A stretch of DNA of 64,000 nt, from positions 24,008,159 through 24,072,158 of the forward strand of contig NC_079318.1 in the NCBI RefSeq assembly GCF_029931775.1. The letters are read 5' to 3'. The stretch is from Euleptes europaea (Eukaryota > Chordata > Lepidosauria > Squamata > Sphaerodactylidae). The notes beneath the pieces were generated by a model. It saw only the letters and a program-made list of their open reading frames with translations. It did no database searches and was not told where the DNA came from. Position 1 is the first letter of the stretch, and every line of letters begins with the position of its first letter. This document shows positions 21,202-33,303 of this stretch, piece by piece. Position numbers and translations under genes: made by a program.

Positions 21202-24200
21202 GTATGGCTTGGGGCGCGGGGAGCCTCGGTCTCTCGGCGTGACCTTGAGCCGGGCGCTGGAGGGCTGCGGGAACGCGGAGGGGAGGCGGTGGGGATCCGG
21301 CTGGCAGGAGGGAGTCGCTGTGGAGCCGGGGGGGGGGGAGGGCGTCGTCGTCGACGTCCATCCATCCATCCCTCCCTCCGCGGGATGTTCATCTTTGATG
21401 GGGGGGGGGAGAAATCCTTCCCACCCCCGGCTCCGAACACATCGAACGGCTGGGCGAGGCTGCGTGTCCAGGAAGGGAGGGGCCGTGGCTCAGTGGCAGA
21501 GCATCTGCTTGGCCTGCAGAAGGCCCCAGGTTCAATCCCCAGCATCTCCAGTTCAAGGGACTGGGCAAATAGGTGATGTGAAAGATCCCTGCCTGAGACC
21601 CTGGAGAGCCGCTGCCGGTCTGAGTAGACAATACTGACTTTGATGGACCAAGGGTCTGATTCAGTAGAAGGCAGCTTCATGTGTCCGCTGTGCCTCCTGA
21701 CTGTTGCAGAGTAGGAGGGTGCAGAGACCCCGCAGGCGCTTCACCACCGATTTGGCGACCGCCTCCCGCTGCCGAGCGTGGGGTGAAGCTGAATCGCTTA
21801 AACCATCTGTCAGAGAACAGGCGAGGGCGGTGCTGCCCTTATTTCGTCGCTTGCTGCTGAATACCCCCCCCAATAGATCCTGCTCAGACAAGGAAGCTGG
21901 AAGCAAAGCTCCCCCCCCCCACGTCATTTACGGATTTTGGGAGTAAAGCGATTCCCCCCCCCCTCCCCAGTTTATGGATTTGGGGGAAAATCCATTTGCG
22001 GACAGAGTTTGCCCCTGCGGGCATGGTGAAATTGAATCCCTTGTGCATGCCCTTTTCGATTGTTTCTTTGGTGCTTGTCGCCGATCCCCGTTCATTGACC
22101 CACTGTTCGTAAACAGGGCATGGCTCTCCGGTGAAATAAGGACATCCTATCTTATGACCACACAAAACCCAAAAATAATTGAATCAGTGGCAAGGTTCTT
22201 GCAGCTAGCAATCGGGTATCGTGAATGGTGTGTGGCTTTCCTGAATGGCTGATTTGGGATGGCTTTATCCAGTTTTATTTATTTGTACTCTGTTTTACCC
22301 AAATGTAGGTTCTTCCTGTTATATGCCAATAAAGGCTTGTGTTGTTTTGTGGGATTTGGGGAGCCGTCGGGCGGAGAGGGCTGTCACGTTGCAGTGATCC
22401 CCTCCCTTCCGTCGGAGGCACAAGATGCTCTCTGCCTCATCGCATGGCAACCAGCTGCTTGTTCACTTCAAATCTTCCCTCCTCTTCCTCTGCCCCCGCC
22501 TGCCCTCTTAGCCGTCATTTTGGAAGCCTGGCTTCTCTTGAGACACCCTTCATTCTCTTGCTAGTGGGGGGGGGGGAGACAGCTCCTTCAGACTCAGCCT
22601 GCTTATTTGCTTCAAAAACGGGGGCTAGCTTACTAACAGTGGCTGAATCCATGTTTTACGCTTCAATAATCCTCTAAATGCGGGATTAATCTCTTTCTAT
22701 TAATGAGAGATCTGCACATTTGTGTTCATTAAAAAATTCTGTAGAAACGTCAGTATTATGTAATACTGCTGTCTCCAGGCCACAAAAGGGGTATACTAAT
22801 ATGCAGCCAGATTCCATGCAGAGTTAAATGTAAATACATAAATGAATGGGGCCAGACGTGTCTGATCCGGGGCTGCCAAACGTTTCCATCCTAGAATTTA
22901 GCGGCTTTCAAAAGGAAGGTGAAAAGTAAAGAGTTTCTAGGCTGTGAAGGGCAGAAGCGACTACCCTGGTGAAGTTTCGGCCATGATAGCATATTTTGTT
23001 TTTATTCTGTTGGCACAAGCGAAGCCAGCTTTAGAGAATGGCCTTTGGGATTTCAGCCAAAGTACCTGGATCTCTCATCAGCTTTGGAAAACTTTGGACG
23101 GCTGCTTCCTTCGCTGTGAGCATTTCAAAAGCCTTGAAAGGGTGTCAAATCCTGGCAGAGTCGCACATGCTGAGGGACACCGGCCTACCCAATAGGCTTC
23201 TGAGTCGCCCCATTACAGCCAAAACAAAGAGAAGACTTGAAGGCCAGTTTGTCATAAGACTTTTTGTTTTCAATAATATCTTGAAATAACTTACCCACAC
23301 TCCTTTAAAAAGGTGGAAATTACCAATGTATTAAATGCATTTCGGCAAAGCTTCTGATTTGGTTGTGTTTATACCCATAGATGCAAAACGGTGAAGGGGT
23401 TAACTAGCATAGTTGTCTGTAGGCCAGAAAATCCAGAATATGTTTCAAATAATACACAGTAAACCCTTCTACAATCAGCAGGGAGCCATTGCCAGCCCTT
23501 CACAGCCTGTAATTTTTTGTTCTTTGTATGTACACTTGACAATATAATGTGTAGTGATCTTATAACATTGGTTGAGCCTATTGCCCTGCCAACTCACTCC
23601 CACGAGGGCTGGAATCTGTTCTTAAAAATGGAAGGTGAAATGCTCAGAGTGTGGCTCGCTTCACACAAATGACGAATGCGAGCAAATAATGAAAACAAGT
23701 GAAATGGTGGAATAACTTGATTAAACACTACTAGACCAATTTTCCTACTAATGAATTTTTGCTAAGGAAAGTTGCAGAAGCCTGACCCCAACGATGGAGC
23801 CTGTGTTGTTAATATACTGTGCTTCCTTTTAAAATATTTGGAATTAAATGTTAACAGAAATATAGCAATAGAAGAACAGTTGGTTTTATACCACACTTTT
23901 ATCTACCTTTAGGAGTCTCAGAGCAGCTTACAACCGCCTTCCCTTTCCCCTCCCCACAACAGACACCTTGTGAGGTAGGTGGGGCTGAGAGAGTTCTGAG
24001 AGAACTGTGACTATCCCAAGGTCACCCCAGCAGGCTTCATGTGGAGGAGTGGGGAAACCAGCCCAGTTCACCAGATTAGTCTGCCACTCATGTAGAAGAG
24101 TGGGGAATCAAACCCGGTTCTCCAGATTAGACCCCACCACTCTTAACCACTACACCACGCTGGCTGAGATGGCCCCTCAACCTCTTGTCAAACTGGTATC

Positions 24201-27200
24201 TTGGAGGGAAAGATCTTTCCTGTATACAACTTAGGTTGTGCAGCAGTGTTCTTGTTTTTTGGCCTTCTCTGTTGCTTCTCATTAGACGACAGCCGTTTCA
24301 GTACCTTGACCCTTTGCCTTGAAAACAAGGCTGTTTGTGCAGCATGTGCCGGATTTGCCCACAACCACTTAACTGTACTGGTGATGCTCACATAGATCCA
24401 TAGCTGCTTATGTAAGTTGTTGCTATAGTTTCCATGCATCTTAAACACTGCATCATCTTCTTGTTCTTCCCCCAGTCCCCTAGAAAGGCAGTAACAAAGG
24501 ACTTGCAAAGCCAGCCAGATTGGCGTGAAAAGGAGCGAAAGTCCTCTTACAAGTCCCCCCCCCCCCCGCAGGCATTCGTGATCTGACCTCTTGCATGGAG
24601 AAAGCACCGGCCCTTCCGCTACTTCTCTCCTGATCACTGATGCCCGTCCTTTGCTGATGTGTCCACACCGCATCTGTCGCCTTGGTAAAGGAATGTTGTC
24701 TTTTCCGGGGCACCAGGTTAACGGAAGAGGTACAAGAAATCTGATGCCCTGTCGCAGCCGGTTGGCATGCAGTAGACTCTGTGCCAAGCCGTAGTTAATC
24801 TCAGCTGCAGTGTGGATGAATGTAGATAAGAACTAAGTAACTGAGCAATGCTAACCAGTGGCCCTGTTTTCATACGCGAAAGCTAAACCTGTTTCTGACT
24901 CTCTCCAGAGGAAGAAGAGCAAGAAAAAGCGGAAGGGAAGGCTGAAATCAAGGAAGCTGAAAAGAGGTCTGCAGGGGAAGAAAGGAACGATTCAACAGGT
25001 CGTCGGCCTGGCCGGTCTCCAAGCCGCGGTGCCTTGGCCAGCCGAGGGGACGGACGACGAGCGAAAAGCCCTCAAAGGACAGAAACACCAAAGGGAACAA
25101 AACACCCGTTTGCTTTGTATGGCTGGGGAGAAAAACAGACTGATACGGGCAGTCAGAAAACTCACAATGTCTGTGCATCTGCTTCAGCAAATGAAGTAAG
25201 CTAACTTCAGCTATGCGCTTATTATTTGTTTGCTTGTTTATTTATTTATAGCCCGCCCTCATTCCCTGCCAGATGGCTCAGAGCGGGTAACAAGACTTAA
25301 AATTTTTTTTGAGTTCTTGTCCAAAATCTCTCCCCTCCCCAGGTTCCCCATCACCATCCAGGCTATTTCTAGTCTCCACATTTCATCTCTCGGCCTGCAT
25401 AGTTTCTACGGCCTAAAGCCAGGGCTCTCCTTATGTCCCTATGTGCCATTATCATCTTGTTCAGCGCATGAGCTGATAGAGAATTGACCAGGCTGCTGCT
25501 GTCTCATTTTCATGTCTTCTGCCTATGACTTCCTCCCCCTCTGTCTGTGTGCCCTGGGCTGCTGGTAGAGATCGGAATCAGAGCCTTTCTCCCTAACTGC
25601 CTGCCCCAGGGCACCCTTCATGGTCATTTTGAATTCATGCTCTTCAGGGCGCTGCCATTTCTGCCATGCTCCATGATTGGAAGCCTGTTAAAAAGGAGCC
25701 TAGTGTAGCAAGAGTTCATTTACCCCACTGAGGCACTTGGGTATATAGGACCATAGCTGAATGCCTGATTTGTCTGGGACTCAGTATGTTATAACTGAGC
25801 CCCGTGGCGCAGAGTGGTAAGCTGCAGTACTGCAGTCCAAGCTCTGCTCACGACCTGAGTTCGATCCCGACGGAAGTTGGTTTCAGGTAGCCGGCTCAAG
25901 GTTGACTCAGCCTTCCATCCTTCCGAGGTCGGTGAAATGAGTACCTAGCTTGCTGGGGGTAAAGGGAAGATGACTGGGGAAGGCCCTGGCAAACCACCTC
26001 GTAAACAAAGTCTGCCTCGTAAACGTCGGGATGTGACGTCACCCCATGGGTCAGGAATGACCCAGTGCTTGTACAGGGGACCTTTACCTTTTACAGTATG
26101 TTATAGAATGGAATATCATAGTTCTGCCCTTGAAATCAGAATGATGTCAGTCTATACATACCTATACTTCTGTGTTGACCACAACTGAGAAATATTGAAT
26201 AAGGATACAGTTCTGAAGCTAAAATTTCTAGTCTTCTTTTTGCAGATTACATTGAACTGTGCTTGCTGACGCCGATTTAATGCAAGGTGTTTTTTTCTCT
26301 CTGTTTCTGGCTGCCATTTCAGTGCTGCTGTGGAAGGAACTCTGCTAGAAACATGGCCTATTCCTTATCTGAGGGAAAGAGTAATCTTTATAAAAACAGC
26401 AGGCAGTTAGCACCAAGTGCCCCAAGACAGAGTGAGCCCAAGTTTAGCAATGGCCCAAAGGGTTGAAATACTGACGACTTCATCATGGTAGGCTCTTGGG
26501 ACTTGAGTGACCTTGAAAAGCTGTAAGTTCTAAGTGTTGCTCATTTGATATGTTGGATTTGATGAAGTTTGTTATACTTCTGACAGAATTATGGAAGAAA
26601 TCTTAGAAACCAACTGGGCTACTGATTAAGCCAACGTGATTTTATGCAGGCATAGACCATCAAAACCCTGACCTGGATAGCCCAGTTTCATTAGATCTCA
26701 GAAGCTAAGCAGGGTCCATCCTGGGTGGTATTTGGATGGGAGACCACCAAGGAATACCAAGGTTGCTTCTCAGAGGCAGGCAATGGCAAACCACCTCTGA
26801 ACATCTCTTGCCTTGAAAATCTTACAGGGTCGCTATAAGTCAGCTGTGACTTGACGGCAAAAATAAAATTAAAAGACCATTGAAATCTGGAACACTAAGC
26901 TTGCCTGAATAGATAATTGCTATTCAAAGTGAACAGGTAAATAGGTGGGGGCAATTACTACAGAAATAAAAGAAATGGCATCTATAATAAGGCTCATTCA
27001 GGAGCCAAGTAATTACCCCCTTCCCTGTGCTCCTGTATGGTGATTAGTAGATGAAGAAAGGTATGCGAACACTTTTGACATAGTTTTTTGAATGCTTGAA
27101 TACCATATGAATGCAGGCAGAAACACTGAACGTTAAGATCTGCCTCCTTCATTAGTGTCTTCAGGCTGACTTCATGCCATGTGTGTTCATTAACCATGCA

Positions 27201-29039
27201 AAAGACTGATTGGACATTGGCTGTATATGAAAATTGCTTTGAAGCTGGCATATAATTGGCCAATGCACATCATATTTGACCACTCTTTCTAATCCTCATT
27301 GACTTTTCAGTCACTTATTCCTGCTGTATATATGGTTGTGGTATCCAGATTCAAGGATATTGTAACATTTCCTCAGATTTTGGGTAGTGACCAAGTAAGG
27401 TCCTTTTGGGGAAGGATGGAGAGAGAAGTGGTGTTAAAGGTGATTCAAGCTGGTGATGGATTTGTCTTGCTCGATAGGGAGCCAGCTTGGGTCTTCTGAA
27501 AATATACATTAATGTGAGTGCATGTATTCCTTGTTGGTTATGTACTGGCTCCTCCATTCCAACAAAGAATATGTCCACCAAAATCTACTTGCAGTGTGAA
27601 ATTTTTAAAATATGGAATAAGCTTTGCTTGAGGAAATGGCCTGCTTGCTAGTAATGGAGCAGATTCAAATCTGTTGCCTTTATTAGCAGATTTTTAAAAA
27701 GTATATACATTTTATGACCATTAACGGCAAACACCTTTTTATTTTTGTTTACGTTTCCGGAAATTATATACTATTTTACAAAACTTTGCCACCAGCTTTG
27801 CTACCTGTGGAAATTTGTCCTTAAGGAGGATATTGACTCTATAGGCTTCAAGATAACCAGTACTCTTTTTCAAAAGAGCCTAGAATCTTCAACCGATCCT
27901 TATTATAATAACTGCACCTAAGAAGGACATGGTCCAGTGTTTCTGGTTCTCCACTACTACAGGGACAGATAAAAGCTGCTGAATATCTTTAAAGCTGCTT
28001 AGAATCTTGGCTGCTATACTGTAAGCCAGTCAACTAAAGAACAACTGCAGCATCTGGTTTAAGCTGGATGAAATTTTGGTGGCAACAGTTTTGTATGAGA
28101 ACGGAAATACCAGTGGTTGTTGGTTATACAAGTCTTGCATTTTTAAAGTGTCAATTTAAATCTTTTACATTTCTTTTTAGATAGAGGTGTATGCTTTTGA
28201 TATTAATTTTAATTGAAGGACAGTACGGTTGTACTATTTGGCAAAGGCAATATGTCAAACACTTCCTTTCCATTCTACCTCACTAGGGATATAGGAGGAC
28301 TTTGCAGTAAGACCCAAGTTTCTCTGGAAGGTTTTGTAGATTCCAATCAGAATTAAAGTCTTTTGCTGTCTGCCCCCCTGCACCTACTCCCTCAAAGAAT
28401 GTCAGCATTTTAAAATTTAGCAAAATATATTAACCTGTAGCAATTTTCTTAATTGCATAAATTGCAAAAAGAGTTAGGATATACCCTGTTTTTACTGCAA
28501 TAGCCCCACGCTAGCCTGATCTCGTCAGATCTCAGAAGCTAAGCAGGGTCAGCCCTGGTTAGTATTTGGATGGGCAACCTCCAAGGAACACCAGAGTTGT
28601 GATGCGGAGGCAGGCAATGGCAAACCATCTCTGAACGCCTCTTTCCTTGAAAACCCTACGGGATTGGTGTAAGTCAGCTGTGACTTGACGGCACAACTTT
28701 TGTTTTATAAACAGTCTCTTACTGGGGAATAAGTTTTCAAGGGGACCAACATAAGGCACCTCAAATCCACAGACTGAGAGAATTCTTCACGTGGATTCCC
28801 TTAGCAAAATAGCTTGCAAGTTGCATATTCTAGAAAATCAGCTAACACTTAAATATCTCTGGCAGATTCACGAGTCGGCATTAAGAGCCAAGAACAGAAG
28901 GCAAGTAGAAAAAAGAAAGTTGTCTCAGAGGCGGATTCACTCGGCAGAAGTAGAAAGAACCTGGAGAACAAAATCCTCTGGCCCAGACAATCCCTGGATG
29001 ACTGAATACATGAGGTGCTACTCAGCTCGAGCCCGGTGA
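20868..29039 (+). CDS. CCSAP: CCSAP, centriole, cilia and spindle-associated protein (gene span, 3 coding exons)
   Basis: Joining 20868-21201, 24909-25195 and 28866-29039 gives 795 nt, a 264-residue protein plus stop; the human protein, as I recall it, is about 270. Recognised from three blocks: N-terminal [13 protein letters not shown] (residues 9-21) followed by a YQELLRYR-type stretch; central [20 protein letters not shown] (176-195); and C-terminal [18 protein letters not shown] (209-226) with [15 protein letters not shown] at the end. The 40-110 region is Gly/Pro/Ser-rich and poorly conserved; 112-130 is Glu/Lys-rich. Family knowledge: a microtubule-binding protein of centrioles, cilia, axons and mitotic spindles, linked to spindle tubulin polyglutamylation. 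No membrane segment or enzyme motif is visible. The ATG was chosen because it opens the conserved N-terminus inside the CpG island. The gene is intact and faces RAB4A. Confidence 0.96.
21478..21684 (+). mobile_element. tRNA-headed SINE
   Basis: ggggccgtggctcagtggca gagcatctgcttgg with A-box and B-box (ggttcaatcc), tail tcagtagaaggcagcttcat. In CCSAP intron 1, 280 bases after exon 1. Confidence 0.88.
21966..22345 (+). mobile_element. LINE ORF2 C-terminal fragment with CPC...H...C motif
   Basis: The + frame reads [20 protein letters not shown], then [20 protein letters not shown], and ends about 22250. It is followed by a 3'UTR-like tail with ccaataaaggcttgtgttg. It aligns with the fragment at 59065-59397. 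LINE clade not determined. Confidence 0.6.
23871..24166 (-). mobile_element. tRNA-like SINE (agccagcgtggtgtagtggt family, reverse)
   Basis: Ends cactacaccacgctggct; interior gtggggaatcaaacccggtt; the A-box end is at the right. CCSAP intron 1. Confidence 0.85.
24909..25195 (+). CDS. CCSAP: CCSAP coding exon 2
   Basis: Residues 112-207. It opens with [20 protein letters not shown], a charged probably helical stretch, continues through a basic Arg/Ser region with an AKSPQR motif, and ends with the family signature [20 protein letters not shown] followed by THNVCAS. Donor is GTAAGC at 25196, phase 0. Confidence 0.96.
25797..26093 (+). mobile_element. tRNA-derived SINE with 12-bp target duplication
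   Basis: gagccccgtggcgcagagtg ... ggaatgacccagtgcttgta ... acctttt, flanked by CAGTATGTTATA at 25782-25793 and 26094-26105. CCSAP intron 2. Confidence 0.9.
26670..26866 (+). mobile_element. 5S-headed SINE
   Basis: atctcagaagctaagcaggg tccatcctgggtggtatttg gatgggagacc, BovB-like tail ctgtgacttgacggc. Confidence 0.85.
27600..28180 (-). mobile_element. LINE ORF2 C-terminal fragment with CPC...H...C motif (reverse)
   Basis: Reverse translation of about 27850-27980 gives [20 protein letters not shown], then [18 protein letters not shown], continuing in frame. Same zinc-knuckle-like signature as at 21966 and 59065. The rest is decayed. Confidence 0.55.
28503..28697 (+). mobile_element. 5S-headed SINE
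   Basis: ctagcctgatctcgtcagat ctcagaagctaagcag, tail gtcagctgtgacttgacggc. CCSAP intron 2, 170 bases before exon 3. Confidence 0.88.
28866..29039 (+). CDS. CCSAP: CCSAP coding exon 3 (terminal)
   Basis: Residues 208-264 and stop TGA at 29037-29039. It begins [19 protein letters not shown], a basic probably helical stretch, and ends [16 protein letters not shown], both family hallmarks. The C-terminal EYMRCY (254-259) echoes the N-terminal EYMKRY (10-15). Confidence 0.96.
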   Translation: MHESALRAKNRRQVEKRKLSQRRIHSAEVERTWRTKSSGPDNPWMTEYMRCYSARAR

Positions 29040-30394
29040 TTCACAGCTTGATTGGACTAATTTTTAACTCCGAAAATGTTTTCCAATGCTTTCAGGATAC
29101 TGGTGCAAAGCCCCAAAGTACTTATGCAAGGCTTTTACAAAAGGATTTTCTAGCAGTTTGTTTTGTTATTTATATTTGGGTTGTTTCTGTCTGCAGTAAG
29201 CGGAACAGATGGATCCATTCTGATGGGAGATGTATTTGCTAATGTAGCTTCCTGACAACTTCTTTTAAAGAATGTGTTGCAAGAGGTATTTCTATTGACT
29301 TCTGGAGGACTTCTGATATCTCTGGTTTTTTCCAATGAACATGGGTTTTTAAAACTCCCTAGTAGAATTTCTTGACTAACACTGCCCCCTTATATTGATA
29401 TAAAATTAAACCCTGATCCAGAGGAACCGTCATCTTTTAAGTTACATGAAAATCTATAGGAAGCAAGTTAAATTGTAACTAATTCAAACTTTCTATATTG
29501 GGTGGCTACTAGACAAAGACTCTACAAAGAAGGTTGCTGTAAAAATTCTTTGAAAGGTGTTAATGCTGTTGCATTTTCATGTGATGTCGTTCACACTGGA
29601 ACAGTGGCCTTGTGATCTGTCTTCCAGTGCTATAGGGTGGCTTTCGAAGGACTTCGGTTACAAGAATGTGACATCCACTTGGTTTGATGGATCAAAAATT
29701 GTGCAGGCCTACATGAATAGCCAAGAGTCTTGCATAGCTAGCTGTTGGGGACTGTGGGTTTGAAATACTACAGGCATTTTGAGGATTTTGAAACTTTTCA
29801 CAGTTGAGAGTGACTTCACATTTCAATTCCAGTTTTGAGTTCTGTGGCCATTTGGATTTGTCAGTGTCAGTGAAATAGATTATAATGTGCTGTGACTGTA
29901 TTTTAAGCTGCATTTCTTTGCTGTCATAAATCCACTGTACCAAATGACCGATATAGACAATCATTAGCCAGTAGCGGTGGTCTGTTCAGTGACTGATGGT
30001 ATAATATGGACTTATCACTGAACTGGAATGTGATGCATTTTTAATGCTTTATCTGGATGGACTAAAATGTATTTCCTAAACAGCTTTGTTATAGTTTTTG
30101 GAGATTGACATTTTTATCAGTTTCTAAAATTATGAATTGGACTTTACTACTAGTCTGATCTAGCTGGTGTGTGTTCCGTGTGGTGCATATAGGACTTGAA
30201 TTGACAGGGCAAATTTGCTGTACTTTTCCAAAGCGAATAACATATTCCTGTTTTCCCGGCAAACAGGTCTGTATAGGTCAGAGGAAGAAGCCATTGACAG
30301 TCATAGAATGTGACAAACACTGGTTAATGCTTAGTGCTTGTATCTTTACTGACCTTTTGAAAGCATCATGCTCCAAACTGCTGATTTGCTTTAA

Positions 30395-30400
30395 ATAAAA
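30395..30400 (+). terminator. CCSAP: Candidate proximal poly(A) signal of CCSAP
   Basis: AATAAA 1.36 kb after the stop, with a downstream GT-rich element within 20 bases. Confidence 0.4.
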
Positions 30401-33075
30401 ATTTAGTTTGTGTATACAACACACTTAAAAAACCTTTATGGCCACAATAACAGAATCTCTTCCAAGAATGTTGTGTCAGTATTGCGACATTTGAGAGGGT
30501 GGCTTTTCTGTGCAATTGGTATTGCGCTCTGAACACATCTCAAGAATTTTGTCAAATTTGAGTTGTGTTGCTATCTCTTCTTCCCAAGGATCCATCAGGT
30601 ACTCTGCCTAATGAGGACAACTCACCCCTTCTCTGGCTGCGGTAGGTTTTTGGCCTTTTGCTAATTTTGGCTTTTACTCTATCTTCACATGCCCTTTTTT
30701 CATGGAACAGTGGTATCTTGTACCCTTTGTCTTTCTAGTTCCATATCTCCAATTTAGCTACAAAATTAAAGCACTGCTTGGATTTTGCAGGAGGATTTGT
30801 AACACTTTGTTGCACTGACTAGTCTCATTTTTTTTTTTTGCTCCTGTCCTAAAGATCTTTTTTTCTAAATGAAAGGCAGCATTAGAAACTGGTTAAGAGA
30901 TTTTATTTTTAAGTTCCTTTAACCATCTAGCGAATCCGAATTAACTTCCCACAAGGTCACAAGGTTTTCAACAGGGTTGTGGCACTTTACTCCAAATGAA
31001 TCTTTTTCGTGTTTTAGGATCCTTTGAAAATTAATAGAATACATGTAACTTATACCAAAATTCTGCATATGGTTTTCTGAGAGAACATACTGGGTGGTTT
31101 TGCACATACAGCCATAGGGTTGCGGTTGTTGTTTAAACATACAATATGTTTTGGCTGAGCATCTTCACTGGGATTTATGAGTGCTATCCTGAGTACACTT
31201 AAGTCACTGTGACTTACTTATGAATAAACATGCTTTAGAGTTGCCATGTTGGCAAAGGAATGGGAGAACAGCCACCCTAACGCATCAGTACATAAGCATA
31301 TTTGGAAAACTGGCTGCTAATGAGATAGTGGTAAAGATCTAAAGTTAGGGACTATTTAATGTTTTTTGTACAGTGAGAGTACAACACAACTGTAAAATTG
31401 AGACAATGGCATGTTTTTTTTGTTGAGATCTCTTTAAAAAAAAGTCAGTGAAGTTTCACCATACATTTGTGGCTCTTCTGCCTTCACCACCTCTGAAAGA
31501 CAGATCGGTGCATCCTTCAGTTGCCAAATGCATGGAGCACTCCAGGTCACAAATGTTGTTTTGATAGTTGCAGTAAAGTAACAATATCATTTTCTTATCT
31601 GCTCTTTTGGTTTGATAAACTCTCAAATTGGTCTGTGATGGGAGTGCTAACTGAATCACTGTTGTGGAATATAGAAGTAGGGCTGTGTGTTTTTGTACTG
31701 TTACATCTTTATACCACAATGTTATGAACACTGAAAGATCAGATTTCTTTTTAAGCGGCTATGTTTATGAACAATAGTGGGTTAGATCCAGCATGAGGAC
31801 CATGCAAGGATTGCTGGTTTTCATAACTTTCCCTTCTCCCAAGCAGCTTTTTTTTTCTGGGGACAAATGTGGAATAATATTCCATGTGGGATAACAACCA
31901 TATGGGTGGAAGGCTGTGGTGCAGAGGGGTAGGGGGCAAAATTGCTTTGTCCTTTCTGTGAATCTCCACTCAAGGAAGAAAGGAACACGGCCCACGCTCT
32001 ACGGGGGTCCCATAACCCTAGCAATAAACTATGCAGGGAAAGGGGAAAGCAGAATGATTGATTGTCAGAACCTTCTGCTGATGGATCATGGGATCCATCG
32101 CAGTGACTAATTGTTCATGGCTACAAGTGCTATTTTACTGAAGTTGGTGTTTCTCAAGCTTGTTGAAGCACTCTCTAAACTTGGAGCACCCTTTTCATTA
32201 GGGGACCAAGCAGCTGCAAGTTGGAAGGATGCTTGAATTGGAGCACAAATTTAACACTGGTATTAGAAGCCATCTTGGGCTCTCTTAAAACTGGCCAGGG
32301 AAGGAGTCTGAAAGCTCCTACATGACATGTTCACTCCTTGCTGTTTCCAACATTGGCATGGAATTTTTTCCTAGCTGTAGTATCTATTCTCTACTGCTTG
32401 GAAGGAAGAGCCTTTGGCTCAGCCCACTTCAGAATCCTCTCCCTTCCTGAGAACTTGTGTTCTTCTTTGCGATGCCATTTGCCCCTGGCGGAAAGGGACC
32501 ATCGTACAGTTAGAGAACCACTTCCTTTAAGCAATAGATACTTCAACCTGTTCAGAGCCATGACTTCTGCATTTTTATTCCAGACTGGCGCTGAAAAATA
32601 ACTTCTTGGTGCTTCCATGTGTCAAAAGGGAAAGTACTGTTTTGAGCTAGGATACAAGTGGGAGCATAGAAATATCTACTAGCTGTATTTTAATGTTTAC
32701 ATTTGCCCCAGAACATGTTGGAGTGTGACCTTGAGATGAGATGTGCAGGTAAGACTGCATGGGAAACATCTTGAGTATCTTTTTGGCTTTAATACAGAGA
32801 AACCAAAATACAGGTTAGGGCCCATGGGAGCAAAGCCATACAGGAAGTTTAACTTTGCGCCTGCGTGCAATCCTTTGACAGGAAAAGGGGGTAAAAGATA
32901 GGGGTGAAACAAAGCTCCCTCACTTAAATCTTGTGAGCACTGAAATCACTTTAGAGAAAAGTGGGGGGGGGATTAAGCTTGAAGCAATATGTGACTTAGA
33001 ATGTTTTCAAGTAGTACTCATTTTTATAATATTGTACGTTCTTTATATTGTACGTTCCTTAACTTTGTACATGTG

Positions 33076-33081
33076 AATAAA
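33076..33081 (+). terminator. CCSAP: Candidate distal poly(A) signal of CCSAP
   Basis: AATAAA in a T-rich context (ttgtacatgtgaataaaatg) with a downstream tgtgttg element. Confidence 0.45.
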
Positions 33082-33275
33082 ATGAACTCTAATAATACTG
33101 TGTTGAGTAGAAGATTAAGCAGGTTGAGTCTTATGGATGTATTCAACAGGGGTTCTCTAAAATTGAGTTGCATCGGTTGGTAAATAACCAGCTTCAAGGG
33201 AAGACCACCAAACCACTCCAGGAAGCTAAGGGCCAGCTAAAGCCAGACAACGGGATCCTGAAGTGCAAAAAGCAT

Positions 33276-33303
33276 ATATATGTATATATATACACACACA
33301 CAC
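33276..33303. repeat. (TA)n(CA)n microsatellite
   Basis: tatatatgtatatatatac followed by acacacacaca. Confidence 0.85.

Larger units (their letters stand above)
20560..21450. promoter_or_regulatory. CCSAP: CpG island and core promoter of CCSAP
   Basis: Sharp rise in G+C and CpG from about 20560, covering the first exon. Upstream of the ATG are a perfect cAMP-response palindrome TGACGTCA (20675-20682), an inverted CCAAT box ATTGG (20717-20721) and several GC boxes (about 20690-20712, 20728-20745, 20783-20792). No TATA box is seen. This is the usual layout of a broadly expressed TATA-less promoter; the exact start of transcription cannot be read here. Confidence 0.85.
21202..24908 (+). other. 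CCSAP: CCSAP intron 1
   Basis: GT-AG intron with a pyrimidine-rich acceptor (tctgactctctccag). It holds a tRNA-headed SINE (21478-21684), a LINE C-terminal piece (21966-22345) and a reverse-strand tRNA-like SINE (23871-24166). Stretches 22350-23870 and 24170-24900 show no recognisable gene or repeat beyond short G and C runs. Confidence 0.9.
25196..28865 (+). other. CCSAP: CCSAP intron 2
   Basis: GT-AG intron, acceptor atctctggcag. It contains a short interspersed-repeat tail (about 25237-25310), a full tRNA-derived SINE with target duplication (25797-26093), two 5S-headed SINEs (26670-26866 and 28503-28697) and a reverse LINE C-terminal fragment (about 27600-28180). About 26870-27590 holds nothing I can identify. 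Confidence 0.9.
29040..33100 (+). other. CCSAP: Probable long CCSAP 3'UTR
   Basis: From the stop codon to about 33100 there is no recognised interspersed repeat, and the + strand is T-rich, as expected for a sense 3'UTR. Candidate poly(A) signals are AATAAA at 30395-30400 (followed by a GT-rich gtttgtgt) and AATAAA at 33076-33081 (followed by tactgtgttgag). The second would give a UTR of about 4.06 kb. The true end needs cDNA. Confidence 0.55.

Noticed and set aside
21478-21550. Possible tRNA gene
   Set aside because: It has A- and B-box-like sequence but is the head of a SINE with a non-tRNA tail found in other copies.
20541-21680. 379-codon reverse reading frame across the CCSAP CpG island
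   Set aside because: Stop codons are rare in such G+C-rich sequence; its composition is Pro/Arg/Ala low complexity and it lies antisense to the real exon.
24188-24787. 199-codon reverse frame in CCSAP intron 1
   Set aside because: No recognisable domain, no partner splice evidence, and part of it overlaps repeat-like sequence; length alone is weak evidence.
28503-28570. Possible 5S rRNA gene
   Set aside because: Only the internal promoter part of 5S is present and it continues into a SINE tail.
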